The translations under genes and the position numbers were made by a program. Below, piece by piece: positions 33,554-42,895 of a stretch of 64,000 nucleotides of DNA; position 1 is the stretch's first letter, and every line of letters starts with the position of its first letter. Location: the NCBI GenBank assembly GCA_964639765.1, contig CAZXEN010000002.1, positions 1 to 64,000 of the forward strand, given 5' to 3'. Origin of the DNA: Scybalousia_A sp964639765 (GTDB lineage: Bacteria > Bacteroidota > Bacteroidia > Bacteroidales > P3). Below the pieces are notes generated by a model. It was not told the origin of the DNA. It worked only from the letters and a program-made list of their open reading frames with translations, and ran no database searches.

Positions 33554-35686
33554 TTATTTTATAAATCCCTGTTGTCTTAGGAATGCTTCATTAGTTGGTT
33601 CCTTGCCACGGAATGCTTTGTAAAGTTCCATAGGTTTCTTGCTGCCGCCTTTTGACAATACGTTCTTGCGGAATGAACCAGACACTTCAGGATTGAAGAT
33701 ACCTTTTTCCTTGAAAGCGGCCCATGCGTCTGCAGCTATGACTTCACTCCATTTATATCCATAGTACCCTGCAGCATAACCGCCTCCAAAGATATGTGAA
33801 AACTGTGTACTCATACAGCAGCCATCAATCATTGGAAACAACTCAGCCTTTCTTGATGCTATCTTTTCTACTTCTACCACATCACTGTTGCAGGTCTGTT
33901 CTATAGAATGCCAAGCCATATCCAGTTCTCCAAAGAATAACTGACGGATAGACAACCAGCCTGCATTATATTTCTGTGCAGCACGTATTTTGTTTATATA
34001 CTCTTGAGGAATTTTTTCTCCTGTTTTGTAATGTACTGCAAACAAATCCAGGAATTCTTTTTCGTAGGCATAGTTTTCCATAAACTGGCTCATACCTTCA
34101 ACAAAATCATGAGCCACACTTGTTCCAGACAAAGACTGATAAGTACATTCAGTGAGAATACCATGCAAGCAATGTCCAAACTCGTGCAAGAAAGTGGTTA
34201 CTTCATCAAAGGTTAGAAGGGAAGGAGTCTTTTTTGTAGGTTTGGTAAAGTTGCATACCAATTGTATCAATGGTCTTATTTCGTTGTTGTTCACTTTGCT
34301 TTCTTCCCTGAAAGAAGTCATCCAAGCACCGTCTCTTTTGCTTTCTCTTGGATAGAAATCCATATAAAGAACAGCCATAAAACGGTTGTTTTTCTTTTCC
34401 CATACTTCATAAACCTTTACATCGGGGTGGTATTTTTGGATTTCATTGTTTTCCCTGAATTCCAATCCGTATAACTTACCAGCTAAAGTAAAGATACCGT
34501 TCTTTACGTAATCCAGATTGAAGTAAGGTTTCAATAACTCAGGAGAAATATTGTATTTTTCTTTTTGAAGCTTCTCTGACCAATAAGAAAAATCCCATCT
34601 GTTCAACTTATCTGTGAAGCCATGTTGATTTGCATATTCCTGAACAGCCTGTAGATCCTTTTTTGCAAAAGGCATGGAAGTGTTTAGCAAGTCTTCAAGG
34701 AATTTATTCACGTTTGCAGGATTTTCCGCCATTTTATCTTCCAATTGATATTCGGCAAAAGACTTATAACCTAAAAGATTAGCTATCTTTAGTCTAAGAT
34801 TGGCAATATCTTTCAGAACCTGTTTGTTGTCATTGGTATCATTGTGGTTGGAAACAGAGTTGGAAGCTTTCCACATCTTTTCTCTTAGTTCTCTGTTTGG
34901 ACAATAGGTAATGAAAGCAGAATAAGAAGGATAATCCAAAGTAAATACCCAGCCTTTCATCTTGCGGTTTTGTGCTTCTTGTTTGGCTGCATCTATTGCA
35001 TACTGAGGCATTCCCTCCAAATCTTTTTTATTGGTAACGTTTAAGATGAAAGAGTTGTTGTCGTTTAAAGCATTTTGATTGAATTTCAATGTAAGAATGC
35101 TTAGTTCTTCTGTTGCTTTGCGATATTCTTCACGGTCTTTGCCTGTAAGTAAAGCTCCGCTTTGAATAAATCCTTTATAGACTTTATCCAATAATGTCCT
35201 GTCTTCTGTTGTAAGTTTTAAATCATCTCTTTGATCATAAACTATCTTTACTTTTGCAAACAGTTGAGGATTCATGGAGACATCATTGGCATATTGGGTA
35301 AGAACAGGGCTGAGTTCTTGACAGACTTGTTGCATCTGTTCGTCAGTACATGCCTCATTAAGATTGAATAATACACCAGAAACTTTGTCCAACAATCTAC
35401 CACTCTGCTCGTATGCAACAATTGTGTTCTCAAATGTTGGCGGTTTGGTGTTGTTTACTATAGCATTTATGTCTTGCTTTGCTTTTTCTATCGCATATAG
35501 CATGGCAGGTTTGTAGTGTTCTGTTTTTATCAGGTTGAACGGTGGTGTTTCGTAAGGTGTAAGCCACTGCATCACCAAAGGATTTGTTGTTCTTATGTTA
35601 TCCATTTCTTCTTTTGTCATTTGTGCCGACAACAAGCTTGTTATCATCAGCATAGTTGTTATTAAAAAAAATCTTTTCATACTCAT
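33554..35686 (-). CDS. dcp: M3 family peptidyl-dipeptidase (Dcp-like)
   Basis: The 710-residue zinc metallopeptidase has a signal peptide (1-21, ending LLSAQ) and the thermolysin-like active site FLHEFGHCLHG (H-E-x-x-H) with the third ligand Glu in the FVEGMSQFMENYAYE segment, the M3 arrangement. The N-terminal part is mostly helical, as in Dcp/oligopeptidase A. It should trim dipeptides from peptide C-termini in the periplasm, supporting peptide use. It lies 90 bases downstream of the cytochrome b gene on the same strand but is not functionally related to it. Confidence 0.93.
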   Translation of the reverse strand: MSMKRFFLITTMLMITSLLSAQMTKEEMDNIRTTNPLVMQWLTPYETPPFNLIKTEHYKPAMLYAIEKAKQDINAIVNNTKPPTFENTIVAYEQSGRLLDKVSGVLFNLNEACTDEQMQQVCQELSPVLTQYANDVSMNPQLFAKVKIVYDQRDDLKLTTEDRTLLDKVYKGFIQSGALLTGKDREEYRKATEELSILTLKFNQNALNDNNSFILNVTNKKDLEGMPQYAIDAAKQEAQNRKMKGWVFTLDYPSYSAFITYCPNRELREKMWKASNSVSNHNDTNDNKQVLKDIANLRLKIANLLGYKSFAEYQLEDKMAENPANVNKFLEDLLNTSMPFAKKDLQAVQEYANQHGFTDKLNRWDFSYWSEKLQKEKYNISPELLKPYFNLDYVKNGIFTLAGKLYGLEFRENNEIQKYHPDVKVYEVWEKKNNRFMAVLYMDFYPRESKRDGAWMTSFREESKVNNNEIRPLIQLVCNFTKPTKKTPSLLTFDEVTTFLHEFGHCLHGILTECTYQSLSGTSVAHDFVEGMSQFMENYAYEKEFLDLFAVHYKTGEKIPQEYINKIRAAQKYNAGWLSIRQLFFGELDMAWHSIEQTCNSDVVEVEKIASRKAELFPMIDGCCMSTQFSHIFGGGYAAGYYGYKWSEVIAADAWAAFKEKGIFNPEVSGSFRKNVLSKGGSKKPMELYKAFRGKEPTNEAFLRQQGFIK

Positions 35687-35775
35687 AAATTATTAACGGT
35701 CTTTCTTTATTAACGAAAAACTCCCGTCTATTCAGTTATCTAAATAAACGGAAGTAGAATTAAGCAATCCAATAT

Positions 35776-36642
35776 TTATTTAAAGAAATATCCAATCAAA
35801 GGTACAAGAGCAAATCCCAAAGGAATGAATATTGCATATAGCAAAGCAAGATAATCTATAGCCTTTGTATATTTCTTTACATTAAGTCCGAATGTCTGGA
35901 AGATGGAAGCAACTCCATGATAAAGATGTATAGCAAGAACAATGAAAGCAAAAAGATATATCAAGACGTAAAGTTTGCTTTTGAATTTATCCTTAGCCAT
36001 ATTGTAGAAATCTGGTTCATATTCCTTGAAATCTTCACCACAATATTTCACCAAATCCTTAGATGTAAGATTGATAAAATACTTTCTGTCTTTGGCTACT
36101 TTATCTTGAGGAATTGATTGTACTGCTATATACTGTTCCTGCAATTTATTGGCTTGGGCTTCTGAAAGTTCTCCTTGCTGATATTTCAAAACTTTCTCTT
36201 GAAATGCTTCTTCTACTTTTTCAGTCTTTACCACGTATTTACCTTCTACTAAACCTACCTTAGCAAAGTAGAAATCCACAAAGTGAATAACAAGAAAAAC
36301 AAGTAGAATACCTCCTGTTACAGCCATATATTTACTTCCTGCACCTGTTTTTGATTTATTTGGAACAGCGTAACGAACAGGACGAGACATATAGTTTTCT
36401 ATGCTCATTATAATAGTAATAATTATGTGTAACAATACACAAGCCAAAAGTATAACTTCAAATACTTTAACTATATAGTTTGTACCCATGAAATGACATA
36501 CATTTCTGTACCATTCACCTCCGTCATCTCTAAGAATACAAAGATTCATTCCCATGTGAAAAGGTAAAAATATGAGCAAGAAAGCTCCCAATGCTCCTAC
36601 GCAAAGCTTCTTGGTAATTGAAGCTAAATTAATCAATTTCAT
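35776..36642 (-). CDS. Succinate dehydrogenase/fumarate reductase cytochrome b subunit, orphan
   Basis: The 288-residue integral membrane protein has five transmembrane segments in the b558-type layout: FLLIFLPFHMGMNL, then VFEVILLACVLLHIIITIIM, GILLVFLVIHFVDFYF, LIYLFAFIVLAIHLYHGVASIF and IDYLALLYAIFIPLGFALVPLIG. Conserved His residues in segments 1, 2, 3 and 4 would ligate heme. Between segments 3 and 4 is a hydrophilic insert of about 85 residues (about 140-220, EEAFQEKVLKYQQGELSEAQ), longer than usual. In most Bacteroidota the gene is followed at once by the flavoprotein and iron-sulfur genes; here it is followed by the M3 peptidase gene, so the partners must be elsewhere or absent. Confidence 0.88.
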   Translation of the reverse strand: MKLINLASITKKLCVGALGAFLLIFLPFHMGMNLCILRDDGGEWYRNVCHFMGTNYIVKVFEVILLACVLLHIIITIIMSIENYMSRPVRYAVPNKSKTGAGSKYMAVTGGILLVFLVIHFVDFYFAKVGLVEGKYVVKTEKVEEAFQEKVLKYQQGELSEAQANKLQEQYIAVQSIPQDKVAKDRKYFINLTSKDLVKYCGEDFKEYEPDFYNMAKDKFKSKLYVLIYLFAFIVLAIHLYHGVASIFQTFGLNVKKYTKAIDYLALLYAIFIPLGFALVPLIGYFFK

Positions 36643-36808
36643 TATCTTTTACGATTTTGTTAGTTAATTATTTGTTATTTCTTCTATATCTGAATTACAG
36701 AGTGCAAAAGTAATCATTTTTTTCTTTATACGACGTTTTTTTTATATAAAAATTACACTTTTAAAAAAAATATACTTTAATTATTATGTCTATTTTTATT
36801 TTTTTTAT

Positions 36809-36816
36809 AACTTTGC
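36809..36816 (+). promoter_or_regulatory. -7 box for the DUF4837 / methylmalonyl operon
   Basis: TAACTTTG matches TAnnTTTG, 46 bases before the ATG at 36863, in the divergent gap with the cytochrome b gene. Confidence 0.5.
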
Positions 36817-36862
36817 AGTCTTAAAAACGTAATAGTATCTTGTATTAAATTGTACAGAATAT

Positions 36863-37891
36863 ATGAATATAAGATTATTTTATATTGTATTAATGATGAT
36901 TGTTGTATTTTCTTCGTGTAAGCATACTCCTACAAAAGAAGATGAACTAATGAAAGGAATGCCTTCTTCGGGTGGAAAAACTTTGGAAATGCTTCTTGTA
37001 ATACCAGATTCTTTATATAATAAGCAGATGAGGGATTTTGTAGGCAATATTTTTGAAAAAGCACAAAAAGGATTACCACAAAAAGAACCTTATTTTGATG
37101 TAGTACAGTTGAATCCTGCACAATATTACAATTCCGAAATGTTTAAGAAACACAGAAATATTCTTATAATAGAAAAAAAAGCAGGCAATAATAACACTAT
37201 AAAACAAGCTATAAATAAAGGAGTATATCCTCAGGCTATTTTTGAAATCAAGACTGATAATGTTGATAGTATATATTCTATACTTGATGTCTATGCAGAA
37301 ACTATAAAATATCAGTACAGAAAAAATGAACATATAAGAATAGATAATGCTTTCAAAAGAGATGAAAATATCAAACTGACAGAAATAATCAGTAATATGT
37401 TTGGTTTTTCTCTTACATTTTCTTCTGATTACTATCTTGCAAAACAAACATCCAACTTCCTTTGGATAAGAAAAGAAACTCAAAAAGAAAGTTTCAACAT
37501 TATGATGTGTAAAAAGAAATATACATCAGATGATTTGTTGTTGGAAAAGAAAGTGATTGAACTTAGAGACTCTTTAGGCAAAGCATTTATTCCTGCAAGT
37601 ATGCCTAATTCATATATGGGTACAGAAGTAAGAGGGAATATTTCCAAACTATATAGAGATACCGTTGGAATAGGGGACTATGTTATGATAGAAACAAGAG
37701 GTTTATGGCGTTCTTTTGGAGATTTTATGGGAGGTGCGTTTGTAAACTATTGTTTTAAAAACGAAGTTACCAATGAATTGGTAATGATTGACTGTTTTAT
37801 ATACAATCCTAACAAAAACAAGAGAGACTTTTTGATGCAATTGGAAAGTATTGTCTATGGAATAAAGAAAACAGATAAGAAACAAAAATAG
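36863..37891 (+). CDS. DUF4837 family lipoprotein
   Basis: The 342-residue protein has a lipoprotein signal (LMMIVVFSSCKH, Cys at about 19). The body starts with a strand typical of the family (GGKTLEMLLVIPDSLYN) and contains ETRGLWRSFGDFMGGAFVNYCF near the C-terminus, the most conserved part of DUF4837. Members are confined mainly to Bacteroidota and have no known activity. It is 30 bases upstream of methylmalonyl-CoA epimerase and likely co-transcribed. Confidence 0.82.
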   Translation: MNIRLFYIVLMMIVVFSSCKHTPTKEDELMKGMPSSGGKTLEMLLVIPDSLYNKQMRDFVGNIFEKAQKGLPQKEPYFDVVQLNPAQYYNSEMFKKHRNILIIEKKAGNNNTIKQAINKGVYPQAIFEIKTDNVDSIYSILDVYAETIKYQYRKNEHIRIDNAFKRDENIKLTEIISNMFGFSLTFSSDYYLAKQTSNFLWIRKETQKESFNIMMCKKKYTSDDLLLEKKVIELRDSLGKAFIPASMPNSYMGTEVRGNISKLYRDTVGIGDYVMIETRGLWRSFGDFMGGAFVNYCFKNEVTNELVMIDCFIYNPNKNKRDFLMQLESIVYGIKKTDKKQK

Positions 37892-37921
37892 TTTTATTAA
37901 AATTTAAATACATATATTATT

Positions 37922-38323
37922 ATGACACCAAAAAAAATTGAACATATTGGTATAGCAGTTTCCAATTTGGATGAAGCTATCAAATATTGGGAAAATGTAA
38001 TGGAATTAAAATGCTATAACATTGAAGAGGTAGCAGACCAAAAAGTAAGAACTGCTTTCTTTAAAGTAGGAGAAATAAAGATAGAACTTTTGGAACCTAC
38101 ATGTGAAGAAAGTACAATTGCAAAATTTATTGCAAACAAAGGACAGGGAGTTCATCATATTGCTTTTAAGATGGAAGATACAAATCATGCTCTTAAAGAT
38201 GCAGAAGAAAAAGGCGTCCGTCTTATAGACAAACAAGCAAGAAAAGGAGCAGAAAATCTAAATATAGGTTTCTTGCATCCAAAATCAACTTTAGGAGTTT
38301 TAACAGAGTTTTGTTGTGAATAA
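37922..38323 (+). CDS. mce: Methylmalonyl-CoA epimerase
   Basis: The 133-residue vicinal-oxygen-chelate enzyme converts (R)- and (S)-methylmalonyl-CoA in the succinate-propionate route. Metal ligands are visible in IEHIGIAVSNLDEAIKYW (His near residue 8), VHHIAFKM (His near 80) and a C-terminal Glu in GVLTEFCCE. Length is normal. It sits directly before the decarboxylase genes, as in many Bacteroidota, but a terminator hairpin separates it from mmdA. Confidence 0.95.
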   Translation: MTPKKIEHIGIAVSNLDEAIKYWENVMELKCYNIEEVADQKVRTAFFKVGEIKIELLEPTCEESTIAKFIANKGQGVHHIAFKMEDTNHALKDAEEKGVRLIDKQARKGAENLNIGFLHPKSTLGVLTEFCCE

Positions 38324-38330
38324 ATAATTG

Positions 38331-38366
38331 GTTATTTAGGACTGAAAAGTTCTAAATAACTTTTTT
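38331..38366 (+). terminator. Intrinsic terminator between mce and mmdA
   Basis: GTTATTTAGGAC (38331-38342) pairs with GTTCTAAATAAC (38349-38360), one mismatch-free 12-bp stem apart from G-T pairing at its tip, followed by six T. No TAnnTTTG box lies between it and mmdA (38385), so it may act as a partial terminator that sets subunit ratios. Confidence 0.75.
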
Positions 38367-38384
38367 ATAATACATTTATATAAT

Positions 38385-39944
38385 ATGGCTTTTGAAGAAA
38401 AAATTAAACAATTGTTAGACCTTAGAGCCGAAGCAAGACTTGGTGGAGGACAAAAAGGTATTGATAAGCAACATTCTAAAGGTAAGCTTACTGCAAGAGA
38501 ACGTATAGACTTGCTTTTGGATGAAGGTAGTTTTGAAGAGTTTGATATGTTTGTAACACACCGCTGTACAAACTTTGGTATGGAAAAGAAAGAAATTCTT
38601 ACCGATGGTGTTGTTACAGGTTATGGAACAATTGACGGGCGTTTGGTTTATGTGTTCTCACAAGACTTTACTGCTTACGGAGGTTCTCTTAGTGAAACTT
38701 TTGCAAAAAAGATATGCAAAGTAATGGATCAAGCTATGAAAGTGGGCGCTCCTGTCATTGGATTAAACGATTCAGGTGGTGCAAGAATACAAGAAGGAGT
38801 AAATTCCCTGGCTGGTTATGCAGAAATATTTGAAAGAAATATTCTTGCCTCAGGAGTTGTTCCTCAGATTTCTGCAGTATTTGGTCCTTGTGCAGGAGGT
38901 GCTGTTTATTCTCCAGCTCTAACAGACTTTATTCTTATGAGTAAAGAGAACTCATATATGTTTGTTACAGGTCCAAAGGTAGTAAAGACAGTTACAGGCG
39001 AAGATGTTACTGAAGCAAATCTTGGTGGTGCTATGGTTCATGCAACAAAGAGCGGTGTAGCTCATTTTGTTTCAGAAACAGAGCAAGAAGGTATTCAAAT
39101 GATAAGAAAACTTATTTCTTATATTCCTTCAAACAACTTGGAGGAAGCTCCTTTTACCAATTGCACAGACCCAATAGACCGATTGGAAGATAGTCTTAAT
39201 TCCATAATGCCTGACAATCCTAACAAGCCTTATGATGTCAAAGAAGTCATATCTGCTATTGTTGATGATGGAGATTTCTTTGAAGTTCATGAAAAATACG
39301 CTCCTAATATCGTCGTAGGTTTTGCCCGTTTCAATGGTGTAAGTGTTGGTATTGTGGCAAATCAACCTAAGTTTATGGCAGGAGTTTTGGACATAAATTC
39401 TTCAAGAAAAGGCGCAAGATTTGTTCGTTTCTGTGATGCATTCAATATTCCTATTGTTACACTTGTTGATGTGCCAGGTTTCCTTTGCGGAACAGGACAA
39501 GAATACAATGGTATTATAACAAACGGAGCAAAACTGCTGTTTGCATACGGAGAGGCAACAGTTCCAAAAGTAACAGTTACTCTTAGAAAATCATACGGTG
39601 GAGCCCATGATGTTATGTCTTCCAAACAACTTAGAGGAGATATCAACTATGCTTGGCCTACTGCACAAGTAGCAGTTATGGGAGCAAGTGGAGCTGCTGC
39701 TATTCTTTATGGAAAAGAACTTAAAGAAATGGAAGATGCTGAACAAAAGGCAAAATTCTTGGCAGAAAAAGAACAAGAGTATAATGATAAGTTTGCTAAT
39801 CCTTATAATGCTGCAAAATATGGTTATATAGATGATGTCATAGAACCAAGAAATACACGTTTTCGTGTTATCAGGGCATTACAGGCTTTGGCTACAAAGA
39901 AGGATAGCAATCCTATGAAAAAACATGATAATATTCCATTGTAA
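38385..39944 (+). CDS. mmdA: Methylmalonyl-CoA decarboxylase carboxyltransferase (alpha) subunit
   Basis: The 519-residue crotonase-fold carboxyltransferase moves CO2 from methylmalonyl-CoA to biotin. Typical segments are KGKLTARERIDLLLDEGSFEE, VGLNDSGGARIQEGVNSL-type (GAPVIGLNDSGGARIQEG), FGPCAGGAVYSPAL and VDVPGFLCGTGQEY, with IRKLISYIPSNN in the middle. The same fold occurs in propionyl-CoA carboxylase beta subunits; the adjoining oadG-like, biotin carrier and oadB-like genes decide for the Na+-pumping decarboxylase. Length fits. Confidence 0.92.
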   Translation: MAFEEKIKQLLDLRAEARLGGGQKGIDKQHSKGKLTARERIDLLLDEGSFEEFDMFVTHRCTNFGMEKKEILTDGVVTGYGTIDGRLVYVFSQDFTAYGGSLSETFAKKICKVMDQAMKVGAPVIGLNDSGGARIQEGVNSLAGYAEIFERNILASGVVPQISAVFGPCAGGAVYSPALTDFILMSKENSYMFVTGPKVVKTVTGEDVTEANLGGAMVHATKSGVAHFVSETEQEGIQMIRKLISYIPSNNLEEAPFTNCTDPIDRLEDSLNSIMPDNPNKPYDVKEVISAIVDDGDFFEVHEKYAPNIVVGFARFNGVSVGIVANQPKFMAGVLDINSSRKGARFVRFCDAFNIPIVTLVDVPGFLCGTGQEYNGIITNGAKLLFAYGEATVPKVTVTLRKSYGGAHDVMSSKQLRGDINYAWPTAQVAVMGASGAAAILYGKELKEMEDAEQKAKFLAEKEQEYNDKFANPYNAAKYGYIDDVIEPRNTRFRVIRALQALATKKDSNPMKKHDNIPL

Positions 39945-39959
39945 AAACACTATACGCCA

Positions 39960-40928
39960 ATGAAAAAAAGTATATTTAAATTATTCATTGCATGCGGTTT
40001 GGTGTTGATGAGTCTTAGTGTTTTCTCTCAAGAGCAGAAGGATAAAGCTTGTTGTACCAATAATACACTTGCTAATGCTTTTGAAGATCCATTGATACCG
40101 CAAACTTTTGCAGTGGATAGTAAATCGCAGACTATGGTGGTGATAGATACTCCCGAAAATACCATAGCTATTCTCTCACGTACCGAAAAAGGATATGAAC
40201 TTAGCGACACTTTTCTTGTAGATGTTATAAAAGGAAGACACGACGTTCAGTTTATCTACAAGCCAAAAAGTATAGCACTTTATGACAACAACATAATATT
40301 CCTTGCTTCAAACCGAGATTCTTCTTATATAGGAGTAGTGGATTTGAAAGGCAATGTTGTCAAGATAACCAATAAATTTGTCGGTGCTGCTAATGCTTTT
40401 TCATACGATAAAATAAATAAACGTTTATATGTAGCAGGACTAAATCCTTCCGGATTCAATGTATTTGACATAGATGTTTCAAAAGGTTTTGAAAACATAA
40501 ATATTGACACTGTTTCTACAACAGAAGCTGCGTATAAGATATATAAAATACCTCGTAAAGCAGAAGAAATCAAGAAACATGACCCTTATGGTTTAGGTTT
40601 GACAATGATAGCAATGGGTACTGTTTTTTCTGCATTGGTGATTATTTCTATCATACTTATGGGATTTGCAAAGACATTGGTTAAACTTCAGGAGAAGAAG
40701 AAAAAGAAAACTGTTGTTGCGACAACTGTCAATGAAACTGCATCTCAAAAAGAAGACAAGAAATATATAAGCGGAGATGAGTTTGCGGCTATTGCTGCTG
40801 CCATATACATATATGATAAAGAACTGCATGATGAAGAAAATGCTGTCCTTACTATTACAGAAGTGAACAGAAGATATTCTCCTTGGAGCAGCAAAATGCA
40901 TAATATGAACGTTTATAGAAGACGATAA
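39960..40928 (+). CDS. OadG-like subunit with periplasmic propeller-like extension
   Basis: The 322-residue protein has a signal sequence (1-23, ending VFSQ), then about 180 residues with repeated beta-propeller-like blades (TFAVDSKSQTMVVIDTPENTIAIL, PKSIALYDNNIIFLASNRDSSYIGVVDL, NAFSYDKINKRLYVAGLNPSGFNVFDI). The OadG core comes after it: one membrane helix (about 205-230, GLTMIAMGTVFSALVIISIILMG-type) and a charged cytoplasmic tail ending NVYRRR. OadG subunits are normally under 120 residues and anchor the decarboxylase complex. The exported extension is an addition seen in Bacteroidota relatives; its function is unknown. Confidence 0.78.
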   Translation: MKKSIFKLFIACGLVLMSLSVFSQEQKDKACCTNNTLANAFEDPLIPQTFAVDSKSQTMVVIDTPENTIAILSRTEKGYELSDTFLVDVIKGRHDVQFIYKPKSIALYDNNIIFLASNRDSSYIGVVDLKGNVVKITNKFVGAANAFSYDKINKRLYVAGLNPSGFNVFDIDVSKGFENINIDTVSTTEAAYKIYKIPRKAEEIKKHDPYGLGLTMIAMGTVFSALVIISIILMGFAKTLVKLQEKKKKKTVVATTVNETASQKEDKKYISGDEFAAIAAAIYIYDKELHDEENAVLTITEVNRRYSPWSSKMHNMNVYRRR

Positions 40929-40950
40929 TTAAATTTAAAACACAGAAAAG

Positions 40951-41391
40951 ATGAAAAATTATAAATTTAAAATACACGGTACAAATTATTCTGTTGATAT
41001 AAAAAGTGTTGAAGGACAGACTATAGAGTTGGAACTTAACGGTACTCCTTATACAGTGGAAGTAGATAAAGAGATAAAGCAGACTCCTAAAAAAGTCTTG
41101 TTGACAAATCGTCAAGCATCTCCTTCTCCTAAAGCTATAGAGACTGTTGCTGCTGTTACTCCAAAAAGCAGCAGTGGTGCAAACAGTATAAAATCACCTT
41201 TGCCAGGAACAATATTAGACGTCTTTGTAAATGTCGGAGATACTGTAAAGACTGGTCAGAAGCTTATGCTCCTTGAAGCAATGAAGATGGAAAATCAGAT
41301 AGATGCAGACAGAGACGGAGTTGTTAAATCTGTAGGAGTAAGAAAAGGTGATGTTATTATGGAAGGTGATGTCTTGGTAACAATAGAATAG
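40951..41391 (+). CDS. mmdC: Biotin carboxyl carrier subunit of methylmalonyl-CoA decarboxylase
   Basis: The 146-residue protein has an N-terminal strand-rich segment (YKFKIHGTNYSVDIKSVEGQ), a Pro/Ala/Ser-type flexible linker (about 50-77), and a biotinyl domain (about 78-146) with the biotin-accepting Lys in LEAMKMENQI. It carries CO2 between the carboxyltransferase and the membrane beta subunit. It is spaced 22 bases after the oadG-like gene and 19 before mmdB. Confidence 0.94.
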   Translation: MKNYKFKIHGTNYSVDIKSVEGQTIELELNGTPYTVEVDKEIKQTPKKVLLTNRQASPSPKAIETVAAVTPKSSSGANSIKSPLPGTILDVFVNVGDTVKTGQKLMLLEAMKMENQIDADRDGVVKSVGVRKGDVIMEGDVLVTIE

Positions 41392-41410
41392 AGTAGAGGA
41401 GGATACGGTT

Positions 41411-42604
41411 ATGTTATCATTATTAATCAGTTTGACAGCACAGGGAGATAAGATGGGCTTTTTGGATTTTGTATCTGCCCAGCTTGTACAATTCTTCCAC
41501 TATACATCGTTTGCTAATTTTGAGATAGGACACCTTATAATGATACTTGTTGGTTGTTTCTTCATCACTTTAGCAATAACCAAAGAATATGAACCAATGC
41601 TTTTGATACCTATAGGCTTTGGTATGTTGATAGGAAACATTCCTTTCTTTCCTGGCTTAAAGATAGGCATCTATGAAACTGGTTCTGTTTTGAATATTCT
41701 TTATCATGGAGTACAAAATGGCTGGTATCCACCTTTGATATTTCTTGGTATAGGAGCTATGACAGATTTTTCTGCCTTGTTAAGCAATCCTAAACTGATG
41801 TTGTTAGGTGCTGCAGCGCAGTTTGGTATTTTTGGAGCATATATGGCTGCTTTGGCTTTAGGTTTTCTTCCTAATGAGGCGGGAGCAATAGGTATAATCG
41901 GAGGAGCAGATGGTCCTACCGCCATATTTATTTCTTCCCAGCTTGCACCTGAACTTATGGGGGCCATAGCTGTAAGTGCTTATTCATATATGGCTTTGGT
42001 TCCTGTTATTCAGCCGCCTATTATGAGAGCCTTGACAACTAAGAAGGAAAGACTTATAAGAATGAAACCTCCACGTCAAGTCTCCAAAACAGAGAAGGTT
42101 GTATTTCCTATAATAGGACTGCTTCTTACTTGTACAATAGTTCCAAGCGGTATTCCATTGTTAGGTATGTTGTTCTTTGGCAACCTGTTGAAAGAAAGCG
42201 GTGTTACAAAACGTTTGGCAGTTACTGCTTCCAATGCAATCATAGATATTTGTACTATACTTATTGGACTGACTGTTGGATGTTCTACTCAAGCAACAAC
42301 ATTCCTTACAGGAAAATCAGTAGGAATCTTTGCTTTAGGTGCATTCTCATTTATCATTGCAACAACGGTAGGTGTTTTGTTTGCCAAATTAATGAATGTA
42401 TTTCTGAAGGAAGGTAACAAAATCAATCCGCTTATTGGTAATTCTGGTGTCAGTGCTGTTCCAGATGCAGCCAGAGTTAGTAACAATGTAGGATTGGAAT
42501 ATGATAATAAGAATTACTTATTGATGCACGCAATGGGACCAAATGTAGCCGGCGTTATCGGTAGTGCTGTTGCTGCAGGTATTTTATTGGCATTCTTGAA
42601 ATAA
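41411..42604 (+). CDS. mmdB: Sodium-pumping decarboxylase beta subunit
   Basis: The 397-residue polytopic membrane protein decarboxylates carboxybiotin and exports Na+. The conserved Asp-containing signature IIGGADGPTAIFISSQLAP (about 156-174) and the second signature NSGVSAVPDAARVSN (about 343-357) are both present, with about ten membrane segments. A later ATG at 41453 would also fit, but a strong GAGGAGG ribosome-binding site about 10 bases before 41411 favours this start. It ends the operon and is followed by a terminator. Confidence 0.95.
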   Translation: MLSLLISLTAQGDKMGFLDFVSAQLVQFFHYTSFANFEIGHLIMILVGCFFITLAITKEYEPMLLIPIGFGMLIGNIPFFPGLKIGIYETGSVLNILYHGVQNGWYPPLIFLGIGAMTDFSALLSNPKLMLLGAAAQFGIFGAYMAALALGFLPNEAGAIGIIGGADGPTAIFISSQLAPELMGAIAVSAYSYMALVPVIQPPIMRALTTKKERLIRMKPPRQVSKTEKVVFPIIGLLLTCTIVPSGIPLLGMLFFGNLLKESGVTKRLAVTASNAIIDICTILIGLTVGCSTQATTFLTGKSVGIFALGAFSFIIATTVGVLFAKLMNVFLKEGNKINPLIGNSGVSAVPDAARVSNNVGLEYDNKNYLLMHAMGPNVAGVIGSAVAAGILLAFLK

Positions 42605-42645
42605 GATGTTCTTGAATCAATAGTTTGATCTATAAATTCGAGTTG

Positions 42646-42674
42646 AGCGTTATATAAAATATAACGCTTTTTTT
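42646..42674 (+). terminator. Intrinsic terminator after mmdB
   Basis: AGCGTTATAT (42646-42655) pairs perfectly with ATATAACGCT (42659-42668) around AAA, followed by a run of T. It closes the mce-mmd gene set. Confidence 0.88.
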
Positions 42675-42895
42675 ATTTCATTTCTATAGGAGAGAAACAG
42701 GCAGAAAGAATATATTAGTTTACATAATTTTAATTATGTGGCAAAATTAGTACTTTTTTTTTACCTACCAAATTTTTTTTGATTTTTTTTGTTTTTTTTT
42801 CAAAATGAGTGGGTTTAGCAAGTAAACTCTTAATTCAATGCGCAACGTGTATATAAGTATAACTACTATGTGTCAGTTGCTCATATAATATCAAG

